DNA of 64,000 nucleotides from Bacillus sp. CECT 9360 (GCF_918741275.1 NZ_CAKKNA010000002.1:248001-312000), one strand, 5' to 3'. Positions 40,581 to 51,412 are shown, counted from the stretch's first letter. Program-made: numbers and translations. Notes: generated by a model from the sequence alone, not told the origin.

Positions 40581-41354
40581 ATGAAGATATTGGTCATAAA
40601 ATGCGGCGGAAGCATTATCGATGAATTATCACCAACATTTTTTGCAAGCGTGAAAGATTTGCGGAAACGCGGTTACCAGCTTGTTTTTGTCCATGGCGGG
40701 GGTCCAGATATAAATGCGATGCTTACCAAATACGAAATTGAACCGGTGTTTGAAAACGGGCTGCGAAAAACGACGGATGAAGTTTTGAATATCGTGGAAT
40801 TGGTACTGTCAGGTCAATCAAACCGAAATCTCGTTCATAAGCTCGAGATAAACGGGATTAAGGCCATTGGTTTAAATGGATCAGACACAAAGCTGTTGAC
40901 AGGGGAATTCATCGATGAATCAGCACTCGGCGCAGTCGGAGAAGTTAAAAATGTGAATACAGGACTTCTGGAACTGCTTCTGGAACGTGGGATATCACCA
41001 GTGTTAACACCGATCTCCATCACTGACTCCGGACGAAAACTCAATGTAAACGCCGATATGGCAGCGGGGGCAGTCGCTAAGGCGCTAAATGCCGAAATGT
41101 GCCTGTTCGTGACTGATGTAAAAGGTGTGCTTAAGGATGGCAAAATACTTGAGGAGCTTACTGAATCAGAAATTCAAAGCTTAATCAATGAAGGCAGCAT
41201 TCATGGCGGAATGATTCCAAAGGTGAAAACAGCGTTATCCGTCCTGAATAAAGGGATCAATGAAGTAATGATTGTGAGCGGAAAAGAATGCTTTTTCAAT
41301 AATGAACAATTTATCGGGACAAAAATTGTCTGTGAGGAGGAGGTATATCAGTGA
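40581..41354 (+). CDS. argB: Acetylglutamate kinase
   Basis: ArgB phosphorylates N-acetylglutamate. The 257-residue amino-acid kinase fold has VIKCGGSII, the substrate loop VHGGGPDIN, LNVNADMAAGAVA and the C-terminal GGMIPKVKTAL. It lacks the long N-terminal helix of arginine-inhibited hexameric forms, so it is probably not the feedback-controlled step. AAGGAGG precedes the ATG, and its stop overlaps the argD start. Confidence 0.95.
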   Translation: MKILVIKCGGSIIDELSPTFFASVKDLRKRGYQLVFVHGGGPDINAMLTKYEIEPVFENGLRKTTDEVLNIVELVLSGQSNRNLVHKLEINGIKAIGLNGSDTKLLTGEFIDESALGAVGEVKNVNTGLLELLLERGISPVLTPISITDSGRKLNVNADMAAGAVAKALNAEMCLFVTDVKGVLKDGKILEELTESEIQSLINEGSIHGGMIPKVKTALSVLNKGINEVMIVSGKECFFNNEQFIGTKIVCEEEVYQ

Positions 41355-42508
41355 GCGCATTATTCCCTACTTATCAAAAGTGGAACATCGAACCTGAAAC
41401 TGCGAGTGGTTCATGGTTAACGGATAAAAACGGAAAAAAATATCTCGATTTCACCTCTGGAATCGGAGTTTTGAATCTCGGACATTGCCATCCAGGGGTA
41501 ATGCAGGCGGTAACGAACCAACTGGAGAAGTTTTGGCATACCTCCAATCTGTTCCAAAGCAGTGGGCAGGAAAAAACGGCGGATGCTCTGGCACAGTCCT
41601 CAAGGCTACAGCAGGTCTTTTTCTGTAATAGCGGGGCGGAGGCAAATGAGGCGGCGATCAAGCTGGCAAGGAAGGCGACTGGCAAGAGTAAAATCGTTAC
41701 GTTTCATCAATCCTTCCATGGACGAACATTTGCGACGATGGCTGCTACGGGTCAGGAGAAAGTAAGGACCGGATATGGTCCAATGCTTGAGGCTTTTGAG
41801 TATGTGACCTATAACGATAGCAAACAACTGGCCGAAGCAGTCGATGAAAACACAGCTGCAGTCATGCTCGAAATCGTACAGGGTGAAGGCGGCATTCATA
41901 TAGCAGAGCCTGATTTTCTAAACATGATAAAAGATGTTTGCAAGAGTTCAGGCGCGTTGATCATCGTTGACGAAATTCAAACCGGGATAGGAAGAACCGG
42001 TAAACCGTTTGCCTATCAGCATTTCGACTTTCAACCGGATATCGTGACATTAGCGAAGGGGCTTGGCAACGGACTTCCGATTGGAGCAATGATTGGGAAA
42101 AAAGAGCTAGAAGAATATTTTGGACCAGGAAGCCATGGTTCGACTTTTGGCGGCAACCCGGTCAGTGTGGCGGCTGCGGGAGCGGTTCTTCAAGAGATTC
42201 TTGATCCCCGTTTTTTGGCAGAGACGGTTGAGAAAGGACAACATTTGCTTGTCGAACTGAAAAATGCATTACATCAAGCGGAAGACGTAAAGGAAATCCG
42301 CGGACTTGGGTTAATGATTGCGATTGAATTGAAACAAGAGGCACAACCTATCCTGATTAGGCTTCAGGAACAAGGACTGCTTACCCTCACAGCAGGTCCT
42401 AACGTATTACGCCTGCTTCCGCCGTTGACAGCAGACAAAAAAGAACTCGACATTGCCGTTGATATGATCAAAAATGTAATCCATACAAAAGCAGCCATAA
42501 AGGGCTGA
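41351..42508 (+). CDS. argD: Acetylornithine aminotransferase
   Basis: ArgD is a PLP-dependent class III aminotransferase making N-acetylornithine. The 385 residues contain NSGAEANEAAIKLARK, IVDEIQTGIGRTG and the Schiff-base Lys in TLAKGLGNGLPIGAM. The GTG start overlaps the argB stop by 4 bp, with GGAGGAGG upstream. Confidence 0.95.
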   Translation: MSALFPTYQKWNIEPETASGSWLTDKNGKKYLDFTSGIGVLNLGHCHPGVMQAVTNQLEKFWHTSNLFQSSGQEKTADALAQSSRLQQVFFCNSGAEANEAAIKLARKATGKSKIVTFHQSFHGRTFATMAATGQEKVRTGYGPMLEAFEYVTYNDSKQLAEAVDENTAAVMLEIVQGEGGIHIAEPDFLNMIKDVCKSSGALIIVDEIQTGIGRTGKPFAYQHFDFQPDIVTLAKGLGNGLPIGAMIGKKELEEYFGPGSHGSTFGGNPVSVAAAGAVLQEILDPRFLAETVEKGQHLLVELKNALHQAEDVKEIRGLGLMIAIELKQEAQPILIRLQEQGLLTLTAGPNVLRLLPPLTADKKELDIAVDMIKNVIHTKAAIKG

Positions 42509-42512
42509 ATTT

Positions 42513-42545
42513 TTATAGAAATTCATGTATAAAAATACTGAAAAT
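42513..42545 (+). promoter_or_regulatory. Possible internal arginine operator upstream of carA
   Basis: TTTATAGAAATTCATG and TATAAAAATACTGAAAAT in the 71 bp argD-carA gap resemble arginine-box halves. This is a weak match and may mark an internal regulated promoter. Confidence 0.4.
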
Positions 42546-42579
42546 TATTTAAATATTCGTCATCCAGAGAGGTGAAAGT

Positions 42580-43662
42580 ATGAAAACCTATTTACATTTA
42601 GCAAATGGTAACACTTTTGAAGGAAAGATTATCACAAAGCCTATGAATGGGGAGATTCAGGGGGAAGTCGTCTTTTTTACTGGAATGACCGGTTATCAGG
42701 AAGTTCTGACAGATCCGTCCTATAAAGATCAGATCATTGTCTTTACCTATCCGCTCATTGGTAATTATGGAATCAATGAGGACGATTTTGAGAGCAAGAA
42801 ACCGCATGTCGCGGGAGTGATTGTCTACGAAGGCAACTTGAACCATTCTCATTATCAGGCGAAATATTCTTTAAAGGATTATCTCGATAAATGGAATATC
42901 CCGCTTCTATCCGGCATCGACACCAGGACGCTTGTGAAAAATATCCGCGTAGAAGGATCGATGGAGGCTGTGATCACGAGGGAAAAACATTATGATCCAG
43001 CGGACTTGGTCATGGAAACAAAGAACGTGATTCAGAAAGTATCATCACAAAAAATCCAAAGTTTTGGAAAAGGCAGCACTCATATTGTTCTCATGGATTT
43101 TGGCTACAAAAAATCAATTCTTGAAGCGCTGCTTGAGCATGATTGTAAAGTAACCGTCGTTCCATATGAGACAGCATTGGAAAAAATAAAGCCATTAAAA
43201 CCTGACGGCATTCTCCTTTCCAACGGACCTGGAGATCCAAAGCAGTTAGAGACATTATTAGGAAATATAAAAGAGATTATTTCAGCCTACCCGACTATGG
43301 CCATTTGTCTTGGACATCAGCTGACTGCACTTGCCTTTGGTGGAAATACGAAAAAAATGCTTTATGGGCATAGAGGGGCAAATCAGCCTGTCGTCGATCT
43401 GCAAACCAAGAAAGTTTATATGAGCTCTCAAAATCATAGCTATGAAGTGGATGAACCAAGTTTAAAAAACACCCCTTTGCGCGTGCGTTTCCGGAATGTG
43501 AATGACAGCACGGTAGAAGGATTGCTCCATTCGACATTGCCGATTATGACCACGCAATATCATCCAGAGGCTAATCCGGGCCCGGTTGAAAGCAGCAAAC
43601 TTTTCGAAGAATTTTTACAGATGATAAACGAAAATAGCGGGAGAGTTCAAGCATATGCCTAA
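42580..43662 (+). CDS. carA: Carbamoyl-phosphate synthase small subunit, arginine-linked
   Basis: The glutaminase subunit has 360 residues: an N-terminal CarA domain (MTGYQEVLTDPSYKDQI) and a class I amidotransferase domain with the nucleophile Cys in AICLGHQLTALAFGG and the His-Glu pair in TTQYHPEANPGP. Placement inside the arg operon shows it is the arginine-specific enzyme rather than PyrAA. It overlaps carB by 8 bp. The ATG follows GAGGTGA. Confidence 0.95.
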   Translation: MKTYLHLANGNTFEGKIITKPMNGEIQGEVVFFTGMTGYQEVLTDPSYKDQIIVFTYPLIGNYGINEDDFESKKPHVAGVIVYEGNLNHSHYQAKYSLKDYLDKWNIPLLSGIDTRTLVKNIRVEGSMEAVITREKHYDPADLVMETKNVIQKVSSQKIQSFGKGSTHIVLMDFGYKKSILEALLEHDCKVTVVPYETALEKIKPLKPDGILLSNGPGDPKQLETLLGNIKEIISAYPTMAICLGHQLTALAFGGNTKKMLYGHRGANQPVVDLQTKKVYMSSQNHSYEVDEPSLKNTPLRVRFRNVNDSTVEGLLHSTLPIMTTQYHPEANPGPVESSKLFEEFLQMINENSGRVQAYA

Positions 43663-46600
43663 AGACACATCGATCCAAACCATCCTAGTCATCGGGTCAG
43701 GGCCGATAGTGATCGGCCAGGCCGCAGAATTTGATTATGCAGGCACACAGGCCTGCCTTGCTTTGAAGGAAGAGGGCTATAAGGTCATTCTTGTCAATAA
43801 TAATCCCGCTACGATCATGACGGATAAGATAAATGCCGATGTGGTTTATTTCGAGCCGTTAACCTGTGACGTAGTTGCGCGTATTATCGAAAAGGAACGT
43901 CCTGATGGGTTGCTTGCCACCCTGGGCGGCCAGACTGGCTTAAACCTTGCCTACCAATTACATGAGCAGGGAATTCTGGAAGCAAATCATGTAAAGCTTT
44001 TGGGAACGCCCATCGATTCGATCAAAAAAGGTGAGGACCGAGAGCTTTTCCGACAGTTGATGTTTGAAATAAATGAACCGGTGCCTGAAAGCCAAATCGT
44101 CCACACGATAGAAGAGGCGGTTGAATTCGCCGAGATAATAGGGTTTCCTATCATCATCCGCCCTGCATATACACTAGGCGGAACAGGCGGCGGGATTACG
44201 GACAATATGGAAAACTTCAAAGAGCTTGTCCGCGGCGGCCTTCAGGAAAGCCCAATAACTCAATGCTTGATTGAAAAAAGCATTGCCGGTTATAAAGAAG
44301 TGGAGTACGAAGTAATGCGGGATGGCAACAATACATGCATTACTATTTGTAATATGGAAAACATCGATCCGGTAGGAATCCATACCGGGGACTCCGTGGT
44401 GGTCGCGCCCTCCCAGACGCTTACAGATGAAGAGTTCCATATGCTTCGTGCGGCTTCGATAAAAATCATTTCATCGCTTGGCATAATCGGGGGTTGCAAC
44501 ATTCAATTTGCATTAGACCCAAACAGTAAAAATTATTACTTAATCGAAGTCAATCCACGGGTAAGCCGTTCGTCTGCCCTGGCTTCCAAGGCAACGGGGT
44601 ATCCAATTGCGAGAATCGCAGCAAAACTTTCGGTCGGTTATTATTTATCTGAGCTTGTTAATCCTGTAACTAAGAGCACGTACGCAAGCTTTGAGCCGGC
44701 GCTTGATTATGTGGCCGTGAAATTCCCGAGATGGCCGTTCGATAAATTCACGACAGCCAATCGCAAGCTGGGGACGCAAATGAAGGCAACCGGGGAAGTG
44801 ATGGCACTCCACAGAAATTTGGAAGGTGCCATACAAAAAGCAGTCGATTCCCTTGAATTAAAAACGGTGGGCCTGCAACTTAGCGCATTAAAAGAAAAAA
44901 CGGTACCGGAATTATGGGAGATGCTTTCCCAATGCTCGGATGAAAGAATCTTCGTTATTTTTGAAATGATCCGTAAAGGCGTCATTGTTCAAGAAATTCA
45001 TCAGGCAACCGAGATTGATTATTTTTTCTTGCATGCATTTGCATCGATTATCGAAATGGAACAAATAGCCGCTGTTTCAAAACCGCTTTCGCTTGATGAA
45101 GAAGAATTGCGGCTCATGAAGGAAAGAGGGATATCTGACCGCTATCTGGCATTCGTTTGGAACCTGAAGGAGCATGAAGTTCGTAACTGGCGGAAAACAA
45201 AAGGTGTGCTTGCTGCTTATAAAACGGTTGATACATGTGCTGCCGAATTTGAATCACACACGAATTATTATTATTCCACTTATTTTGGTGAAAATGAACA
45301 GCAGCGATCGGAAAAGCCAAAAGTGCTCATGATTGGCAGCGGACCGATTCGGATCGGCCAGGGGATTGAGTTCGATTATTGTTCTGTCCATGGTGTGTAT
45401 GCTCTTCAGCAGGAAAACGTGGAAACGATCATGATCAATAATAATCCTGAAACGGTCAGTACCGATTTCGCAACGGCAGATAGATTATACTTCGAGCCAT
45501 TAACCTTGGAATACGTCTTAAATGTAATTGAGGCGGAAGGGATCACGGACGTAATTGTTCAATTCGGCGGTCAGACAGCGATAAACCTTGCACAGGGATT
45601 AGAAGAAAATGGTGTGAATTTACTCGGGACATCCTTCGACATTCTTGACCAACTCGAGGATAGAGACCGGTTCTATCAATTGCTAAGAAAACTGGACATC
45701 CCGCATGTACCTGGTACGATGGCCCATAATAAAACGGAGTTGATCCAGCATGCAGAGGAGATAGGATTCCCTGTTTTATTAAGACCATCTTACGTAATCG
45801 GAGGCCAGGGAATGGAAATCTTCCCAGATAAAGATCGTTTACTGAATCGGCTTAAAAATGGCACAGCTTATGTATATCCCGTTTTGATCGATTCTTATAT
45901 TCCAGGCAGGGAAGCGGAGATCGATTTAATCGCAGATGGAAAGGATGTTTATATTCCAATCATTGCTGAACATATTGAAAAAGCAGGGGTTCATTCCGGA
46001 GACAGTATGGCGATATTTCCCGCTCAGAGCTTATCCGTTCAGGAAAAAGAGAAAATCGTCGCTTATGCAAAAGCAATAGTGACAGAACTTGATTATAAGG
46101 GCCTGATGAACATTCAGTTTGTGTTAACAAATAAAGAGGTTTACGTACTTGAAGTGAATCCCCGGGCCAGTCGAACCATTCCAATTATTAGTAAAATTAC
46201 CGACTTACCGATGGTTCAGGCAGCGACAAAAATATTGCTTGGGAAATATTTTTTGTCGAATTTGTTCGAAAAAACAGGATTAAGCGAAGATATTCCATAC
46301 ATTGTCGTCAAATATCCAGTATTTTCAACGTTTGCCTTAAGCGGATTGGATTCGAAAATCGGACCGGAAATGAAATCGACAGGTGAAGGAATCGCGATAG
46401 GCGAGGAAAGAACGGAAGCTCTTGCCAAGGTTTTTCATTTGAATAAACCATCACATGACAAAGAAATATATCAGGCTGATTCCGTCTTTCTAGAAAAAGA
46501 TATCCTGCGGGAAATGGAACAATTGGGCTATAAGGCCGTAACCGTTGAATTTGATTCATGGCTGGTATCGAAACAAGGATCAGCCGTTCTTGCATATGGA

Positions 46601-46774
46601 GACAGTGATAATGATAAACATGTAAGGCACATGGCTTCAAAGTACCGATTGCCTGTTTTTACAGAGGAAGAAAGCTTCAGGGCTTATTTAGAGGGGTTAT
46701 CAAATAAAGAGCCGGGGATTTCCTCTTTGCAAGAATGGCTGTTAAGACATTCAAAAGGAGTGACTCATGTATGA
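43655..46774 (+). CDS. carB: Carbamoyl-phosphate synthase large subunit, arginine-linked
   Basis: The 1039-residue synthetase subunit has two homologous ATP-grasp halves (first near [20 protein letters not shown], second near [19 protein letters not shown]). It is shorter at the C-terminus than pyrimidine-type CarB (about 1070 residues), as are other arginine-specific Bacillus enzymes, whose allosteric region is reduced. The internal repeats of motifs such as [22 protein letters not shown] and [16 protein letters not shown] are intact. It is followed by argF with an ATGA overlap. Confidence 0.95.
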   Translation: MPKDTSIQTILVIGSGPIVIGQAAEFDYAGTQACLALKEEGYKVILVNNNPATIMTDKINADVVYFEPLTCDVVARIIEKERPDGLLATLGGQTGLNLAYQLHEQGILEANHVKLLGTPIDSIKKGEDRELFRQLMFEINEPVPESQIVHTIEEAVEFAEIIGFPIIIRPAYTLGGTGGGITDNMENFKELVRGGLQESPITQCLIEKSIAGYKEVEYEVMRDGNNTCITICNMENIDPVGIHTGDSVVVAPSQTLTDEEFHMLRAASIKIISSLGIIGGCNIQFALDPNSKNYYLIEVNPRVSRSSALASKATGYPIARIAAKLSVGYYLSELVNPVTKSTYASFEPALDYVAVKFPRWPFDKFTTANRKLGTQMKATGEVMALHRNLEGAIQKAVDSLELKTVGLQLSALKEKTVPELWEMLSQCSDERIFVIFEMIRKGVIVQEIHQATEIDYFFLHAFASIIEMEQIAAVSKPLSLDEEELRLMKERGISDRYLAFVWNLKEHEVRNWRKTKGVLAAYKTVDTCAAEFESHTNYYYSTYFGENEQQRSEKPKVLMIGSGPIRIGQGIEFDYCSVHGVYALQQENVETIMINNNPETVSTDFATADRLYFEPLTLEYVLNVIEAEGITDVIVQFGGQTAINLAQGLEENGVNLLGTSFDILDQLEDRDRFYQLLRKLDIPHVPGTMAHNKTELIQHAEEIGFPVLLRPSYVIGGQGMEIFPDKDRLLNRLKNGTAYVYPVLIDSYIPGREAEIDLIADGKDVYIPIIAEHIEKAGVHSGDSMAIFPAQSLSVQEKEKIVAYAKAIVTELDYKGLMNIQFVLTNKEVYVLEVNPRASRTIPIISKITDLPMVQAATKILLGKYFLSNLFEKTGLSEDIPYIVVKYPVFSTFALSGLDSKIGPEMKSTGEGIAIGEERTEALAKVFHLNKPSHDKEIYQADSVFLEKDILREMEQLGYKAVTVEFDSWLVSKQGSAVLAYGDSDNDKHVRHMASKYRLPVFTEEESFRAYLEGLSNKEPGISSLQEWLLRHSKGVTHV

Positions 46775-47727
46775 GAGCGGCGCAATTAAAAAAGAGGAAT
46801 ATATTGCAGCAAAAGGACTTTCTTGCACTAGCCGATATTCCGGGTGAACAGATTATAAAGCTAATTGAACTTGCCAAAAGCATCAAAAAAAAGCATGCGA
46901 TGGGTGAGGAATATCAGCCGTTAACCGGCAAAACGCTTGGAATGATTTTTGAGAAATCGTCGACGCGTACCCGTGTTTCTTTTGAAGTAGGAATGCTGCA
47001 ATTGGGGGGACATGCGCTGTTTTTAAGCGGCAATGACCTTCAAATAGGAAGAGGGGAAACGGTAACGGACACCGCGAAAGTATTGTCACAGTATGTGGAT
47101 GGAATTATGATACGCACGTTTGAACATAAAAAAGTAGCCGAACTTGCTTCCGCTGCGACTATTCCTGTGATTAACGGACTGACTGATACGGCCCATCCTT
47201 GTCAGGCTCTTGCTGACTTATTAACGATTCAGGAAGTGAAGGGGCGTCTGACAGGGTTGAAAATGGCTTATCTTGGTGATGGGAATAATATGGCTCATTC
47301 ACTTATGATGGCATGTGCCAAAACGGGAATGGACTTTGCGATAGGCTGCCCTAAAGAATACGAGCCCGATTACAGGATTTTCGAGCAAGCGCAAAAAGAA
47401 GCCGCCTTTCACGGTTGTTCTATTGAAATTCATTCTTCTCCAGAAGCGGCGATAAAAGAAGCTGACATTGTTTATTCCGATGTTTGGACATCGATGGGTC
47501 AGGAATTAGAGAATGAGCTCCGTCTGCAGGCATTCAAGGACTATCAAATCAATGCCGAACTAATCAAGCATGCAAAAAAAGACTATATGTTCATGCACTG
47601 TCTTCCCGCCCATCGCGGGGAAGAAGTCACAAGTGAGATTATAGATGGACCGCAATCGATTATTTTTGATCAGGCAGGAAATCGACTCCATGCACAAAAG
47701 GCAATTTTAGTGGATCTTATGTCATAA
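46771..47727 (+). CDS. argF: Ornithine carbamoyltransferase
   Basis: ArgF makes citrulline from ornithine and carbamoyl phosphate. The 318 residues contain the carbamoyl-phosphate site [19 protein letters not shown] and the ornithine-site [11 protein letters not shown]. The start is ATG 46771, overlapping the carB stop and preceded by AAGGAG; an in-frame ATG at 46735 lies inside carB and has no Shine-Dalgarno. argG and argH are not in the window. Confidence 0.96.
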   Translation: MRAAQLKKRNILQQKDFLALADIPGEQIIKLIELAKSIKKKHAMGEEYQPLTGKTLGMIFEKSSTRTRVSFEVGMLQLGGHALFLSGNDLQIGRGETVTDTAKVLSQYVDGIMIRTFEHKKVAELASAATIPVINGLTDTAHPCQALADLLTIQEVKGRLTGLKMAYLGDGNNMAHSLMMACAKTGMDFAIGCPKEYEPDYRIFEQAQKEAAFHGCSIEIHSSPEAAIKEADIVYSDVWTSMGQELENELRLQAFKDYQINAELIKHAKKDYMFMHCLPAHRGEEVTSEIIDGPQSIIFDQAGNRLHAQKAILVDLMS

Positions 47728-47784
47728 ATAAGATTCAGACCCAGAGGTAACAATAAGGGTAGCACGCGCAAAGGGGGGAAGACG

Positions 47785-47964
47785 ATGGGACAAAATCATC
47801 AGTTCAGGCCGGGGCAAAAAGCTCCCAACAATGGTTTTTATGTCGAGATTGGCGAGACAGGAAGCATGGTTGTAAACCCTCAGAAAATCAAATTGAATGC
47901 GGGAGACCATTTTCCTGAAACGGCTAATCATAATCGTCTCTGGACTTATCAACGGAAGCCTTAA
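47785..47964 (+). CDS. yjzC: YjzC family small protein (59 aa)
   Basis: The product starts MGQNHQFRPGQKAPNNGFYV and contains EIGETGSMVVNPQKIKLNAG and HNRLWTYQRKP, essentially the YjzC sequence of Bacillus. It is compact, soluble and of unknown function. AAGGGGGG precedes the ATG. The argF-yjzC-yjzD order is conserved with B. subtilis. A terminator follows. Confidence 0.88.
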   Translation: MGQNHQFRPGQKAPNNGFYVEIGETGSMVVNPQKIKLNAGDHFPETANHNRLWTYQRKP

Positions 47965-47975
47965 TCACTTTGGAG

Positions 47976-48005
47976 TCAGACCTTCACAAAAAAGGTCTGG
48001 CTTTT
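47976..48005 (+). terminator. Terminator of yjzC
   Basis: CAGACCTT and AAGGTCTG pair around CACAAAA, followed by GCTTTTG. Confidence 0.82.
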
Positions 48006-48014
48006 GTTCCTTTC

Positions 48015-48100
48015 TAGCTACAGCGCCCAGCCTCGACGCACAGGGTGGCGGTCTTAGTCGTTCTTCTACTCTTGCCAGGGCGCTTGCGCTTTTCTTACTT
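48015..48100. repeat. GC-rich intergenic structured repeat (AGCGCCC/GGGCGCT ends)
   Basis: CTAGCTACAGCGCCCAGCC (48013-48031) and GCCAGGGCGCTTGCGCTTTT (48074-48093) frame about 45 bp. Similar elements with AGCGCC...GGCGCTTGCGCTTTT ends are common between genes in Bacillus, by recollection. The ends can pair (AGCGCCC with GGGCGCT), making a large hairpin. No gene is present. Confidence 0.5.
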
Positions 48101-48175
48101 TCTGGGATATAAAGAAAATTCGCCGATGACATAGTTGTGCTTACGCATATACGAACGTTTATACTTTTCTGTGCC

Positions 48176-48210
48176 AAAAAGGACATCCCAAACACTTGGG
48201 ATGTCCTTTA
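48176..48210. terminator. Terminator hairpin beyond yjzD
   Basis: AAAGGACATCCCAA and TTGGGATGTCCTTT form a 14 bp perfect stem with an ACAC loop between yjzC and the convergent yjzD. The T/A-rich arms allow either direction. Confidence 0.85.
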
Positions 48211-48228
48211 CTTACATAAAAAATGGTA

Positions 48229-48417
48229 TTAATGATCTGTTTTTTCAATCGGATCATTCGGAAGCAAGGCAGGTACAATCATGATTAATATGGTTGCCCC
48301 AACCCCTAAAATCGTGGCCGTTGTAAAATCGTATGAAGTCCCGATCATATTGGAAACCACATAAGTAAGCATATGAACTAATATCAGCGTCCAGAAAAAC
48401 GTCATAAAGTATCGCAT
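48229..48417 (-). CDS. yjzD: DUF2929 membrane protein YjzD
   Basis: This 62-residue protein has two membrane helices (about 2-24 and 34-51), MRYFMTFFWTLILVHMLTYV and ATILGVGATILIMIVPALLP, with a short polar tail. It matches the YjzD/DUF2929 family in length and position. GAGGTG precedes ATG 48417; the GTG three codons upstream overlaps that ribosome-binding site. Its function is unknown. Confidence 0.8.
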   Translation of the reverse strand: MRYFMTFFWTLILVHMLTYVVSNMIGTSYDFTTATILGVGATILIMIVPALLPNDPIEKTDH

Positions 48418-48662
48418 TGAATTCACCTCGTTCCACTACAATCGTTGTTTATTTTACCACACCTAGTTTACTTATAGCATTTATTTTAAATAAATTATTT
48501 GAAAAAATCTAGACAATTGCTCCTATAGAATATTATAAATGAGTTAAGCAATTTTTCAAAATAAAGCCGGAAATAGGCGTTATATGATAGGCATATAAAC
48601 TTTCTGAATTCCTCGCCAGACATATAGTAATACAGGCAATTTCCCAAAAAGGAGCAGTACTT

Positions 48663-49388
48663 ATGGAACAGCGAACATTTCAAAGTGAAGGCCAATGGAA
48701 TATCGTCTATTACCCGATGAAGCCCAGCGGTTTTTCGGTGCTTATCATTGGAGACCAAAACCATTTTGTTGAGGAAGAAAATAGTTATTGGCTCCAGCAT
48801 CCGGGAAGATTACAGATTTTAGACCTTTTAAAAGAATATGGCTATATGGTTTTCTCGTCCAATTTTTACAAAAGCGGATGGGGGAGTCAGAAGGCTGTGG
48901 AATTGGCGAAAAAAATATATTTTATCATGATGAAGAATGAAATATTAAATAGCAAAATCCATATCTTGGCTGAAGGGACGGGAGCTCTTACCGCAGTGAA
49001 GCTGATGGATGACATGAAGGAGCAAATCAGATCGGTTGTTTTAGTTAACCCATGTTTATCATTAAAAGCGTATCTAAAGAAAGAAAAGGAAAATAAATTT
49101 TTTTATAAAACACAGCTTAAAGAAATTTCAAGAGCGTTCGGTATGAAAGAAGAGAGGTGCGAGCAACTCATTATATCTTCTGAGGAGACATGGCCGAATA
49201 AAGAAATTCCCTTGAAAATCATTCAAGTCGTCGAAAGCATGGAAAAGGGTCAGACGGATCTATACAGAAGGCTTGAGCAGCAATCCGAAAGAGCGGAAAC
49301 AGATATCACGTATTTGCTACCGGAAAAGAGATACAAAATCCCTTTGCAAATTCAACAATTCTTTAAGAAATATGAATCTTCTTTATAG
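48663..49388 (+). CDS. yjaU: YjaU, hydrolase-like protein
   Basis: This 241-residue cytoplasmic protein has the look of a reduced alpha/beta-hydrolase (YYPMKPSGFSVLIIGDQNHF, LAEGTGALTAVKLMDDMKEQI, VLVNPCLSLKAYLKKEKENK). The nucleophile elbow has Thr (EGTGA) instead of G-x-S-x-G, so catalysis is doubtful. It matches YjaU by features and neighbourhood. AAGGAG lies upstream. It is followed by yjaV. Confidence 0.72.
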   Translation: MEQRTFQSEGQWNIVYYPMKPSGFSVLIIGDQNHFVEEENSYWLQHPGRLQILDLLKEYGYMVFSSNFYKSGWGSQKAVELAKKIYFIMMKNEILNSKIHILAEGTGALTAVKLMDDMKEQIRSVVLVNPCLSLKAYLKKEKENKFFYKTQLKEISRAFGMKEERCEQLIISSEETWPNKEIPLKIIQVVESMEKGQTDLYRRLEQQSERAETDITYLLPEKRYKIPLQIQQFFKKYESSL

Positions 49389-49470
49389 TAATAGATATAT
49401 TTCCATGATTGCCTGCATACGATACAGCATGCGTACGGCAGTATAACAAACAAGGTCGGGGGGCTTAATC

Positions 49471-50277
49471 ATGGAATTATCCATTGTTTTAGGAGCCTAT
49501 CAGTTTATCGGGTTTCATGTGTGTAAGTATTTGCTGGATCAGGGCATTGAGGTGCTCGGTGTCGATTGGACCGAGGATTCTCCCGACTCCGATCCTATAA
49601 TAGAAGAAAAGCAAATGGAGATAGGAAGAAATTCCAATTTTACTTATCTGCAGCTAAATCAGCTGGAAGCTAATGCAGGAACAAGTAAGACAACACTCTT
49701 TATCAGCTGGTATGATGTCATCAAAGCCAGAAATAGTATGGATAAGGGTGTAAAAAACACGATTCAAAATTTGATAAACAAGTTCCATGAACGGGCTGAA
49801 AGGCCCCGCATTGTTTTGTTATATCCGCTTGGCTGCGGGGATGAAGAAAAAATCTCTACAGCGGATCAAATCATTTATCTTCCAACCATCTATGGGCCAT
49901 GGCAACATGAAAACATGGTATTCGAGCAAGGAATACGAAGCAATAGTGCAGCTAAATTAAAATCAGCCCTTGAAGATGAATATACGCTTGACGCGATATA
50001 TATAAACGACCTCCTCGACTCTTTTGAAAACATGCTCAGTCAAGCTGAAAAGAAGATCATAGCGCGCAGCTCCCTAGAAGATCAATGGGCTCTCGCAGCA
50101 AGGGAGCTATTTGACACCCCTATGATCGATGAAGTGGCTCCTGGACAGATTGGAACAAAAGAGGCGACAGGTTATGTGTACCACGTGAAAAATAATATGA
50201 CCCCAAAGCAAGGAATAGAACGGCAAAAGCAGCATCATAAACGCCAGGAGCTTCTCAGACGATGGGAGAGTCGCTAA
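49471..50277 (+). CDS. yjaV: YjaV, NAD-dependent epimerase-like fold protein
   Basis: This 268-residue protein begins with a Rossmann-like start (VLGAYQFIGFHVCKYLLDQGIEVLGVDW) and has short-chain-epimerase features such as IIYLPTIYGPWQHENMVFEQ. The usual Gly-rich motif is degenerate and no Y-x3-K catalytic pair is evident, so it may bind a ligand without catalysis. Position and length match YjaV. CGGGGGG precedes the ATG. Confidence 0.72.
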   Translation: MELSIVLGAYQFIGFHVCKYLLDQGIEVLGVDWTEDSPDSDPIIEEKQMEIGRNSNFTYLQLNQLEANAGTSKTTLFISWYDVIKARNSMDKGVKNTIQNLINKFHERAERPRIVLLYPLGCGDEEKISTADQIIYLPTIYGPWQHENMVFEQGIRSNSAAKLKSALEDEYTLDAIYINDLLDSFENMLSQAEKKIIARSSLEDQWALAARELFDTPMIDEVAPGQIGTKEATGYVYHVKNNMTPKQGIERQKQHHKRQELLRRWESR

Positions 50278-50436
50278 AAAATATTCCTTTTCATTTAATT
50301 ATCAAAAAAGTAAAATGAAAGAGGACAATATTACTAGGGATTTTGGACTAATCTGGTTATTTATAAACGATTCATCTTTGAAATATAGCTATTTTCTATG
50401 AACAGGAGTGTTTGCTGTTACTATAAGGAGTTGCAT

Positions 50437-51393
50437 ATGATGGTTAAGAAAATAGGTATCATCTTTTATATTTTCATACTGCTTTTGGCCGGGTGTGATC
50501 AACCGATAGGTGGGGGAAATCTTAAAAAAGTCGGACTGCTTGTTCCTGAAACGATAAATGATCAAGTATGGGGAACAAAGGGCTATAAAGGATTATTGAA
50601 TATACAGTCGCGTTTTGATGTCGATGTCTATTACAAAGAAGGCATGAATTCTAAGCTCATTGTTGAGCAAGCAGTTAAGGATTTTCACGAAAAGGGAATA
50701 AACTTGATCATTGGTCATGGAAGTGATTATGCAGCTTATTTTAATGAGTTGGCTAAGGATTATGAGGATATCCATTTTGTAAGTTTTAACGGAGATGCGG
50801 GCGAACCTAATACAACGAGTCTGAAATTCAAAGCACATGCCATGGGTTTTTTTGGTGGAATGGTAGCTGCCGAAATGTCCAAAACAAACAAGGTCGGAGT
50901 CCTTGCTGCGTTTGACTGGCAGCCTGAAGTTAAAGGTTTTATAGAGGGTGCGAAATATCAGAAAAAAGATATTGAAGTGGATACTCAGTATGTCGGTGAC
51001 TGGGATTCCGAGGAGAAGGCGTTAATCTTGTTTGATGAAATGACGGCTGGTGGCGCAGATGTTTTGTATCCCGCGGGAGACGGGTATAATGTACCTGTAA
51101 TCGAAAACATTAAAGAAAAGGGGTTATTTGCCATCGGTTATGTATCGGATCAATCAGATTTAGGAGAGTCCACAGTCCTGACAAGCACGATCCAGCATGT
51201 AGATGTGCTATATGAACTGGCAGCCGAGAGGTCTAATGAAGGGGAACTCAAATCAGGGAATTTATACTTTGATTTCCAAGACAAAGTCATAACGATGGGA
51301 AAATACAGCCCGCTCGTAGATAAAGATTTTACACGGAAAGTGGATGAACATATACAGAACTATATCGAAACCGGCAAACTGCCAAACGAATAA
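50437..51393 (+). CDS. med: Med, BMP-family lipoprotein regulating competence
   Basis: Med is a positive regulator of comK expression in B. subtilis. It has the fold of Bmp/PnrA periplasmic-binding lipoproteins. The product (about 318 aa) has a signal peptide with lipobox LLLAGC (Cys20), then VGLLVPETINDQVWGTKGYKG, GHGSDYAAYF, MGFFGGMVAAEMSKT and VLYPAGDGYN. GGAG seven bases before ATG 50437 sets the start. It is followed 19 bp later by comZ, as in B. subtilis. Confidence 0.9.
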   Translation: MMVKKIGIIFYIFILLLAGCDQPIGGGNLKKVGLLVPETINDQVWGTKGYKGLLNIQSRFDVDVYYKEGMNSKLIVEQAVKDFHEKGINLIIGHGSDYAAYFNELAKDYEDIHFVSFNGDAGEPNTTSLKFKAHAMGFFGGMVAAEMSKTNKVGVLAAFDWQPEVKGFIEGAKYQKKDIEVDTQYVGDWDSEEKALILFDEMTAGGADVLYPAGDGYNVPVIENIKEKGLFAIGYVSDQSDLGESTVLTSTIQHVDVLYELAAERSNEGELKSGNLYFDFQDKVITMGKYSPLVDKDFTRKVDEHIQNYIETGKLPNE

Positions 51394-51412
51394 TCGAAAA
51401 GGAGCAGATAAG

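Noticed and set aside
47965-48195. Minus-strand 76-codon frame between yjzC and yjzD
   Set aside because: It runs through two hairpins and the GC-rich structured repeat and lacks a ribosome-binding site.
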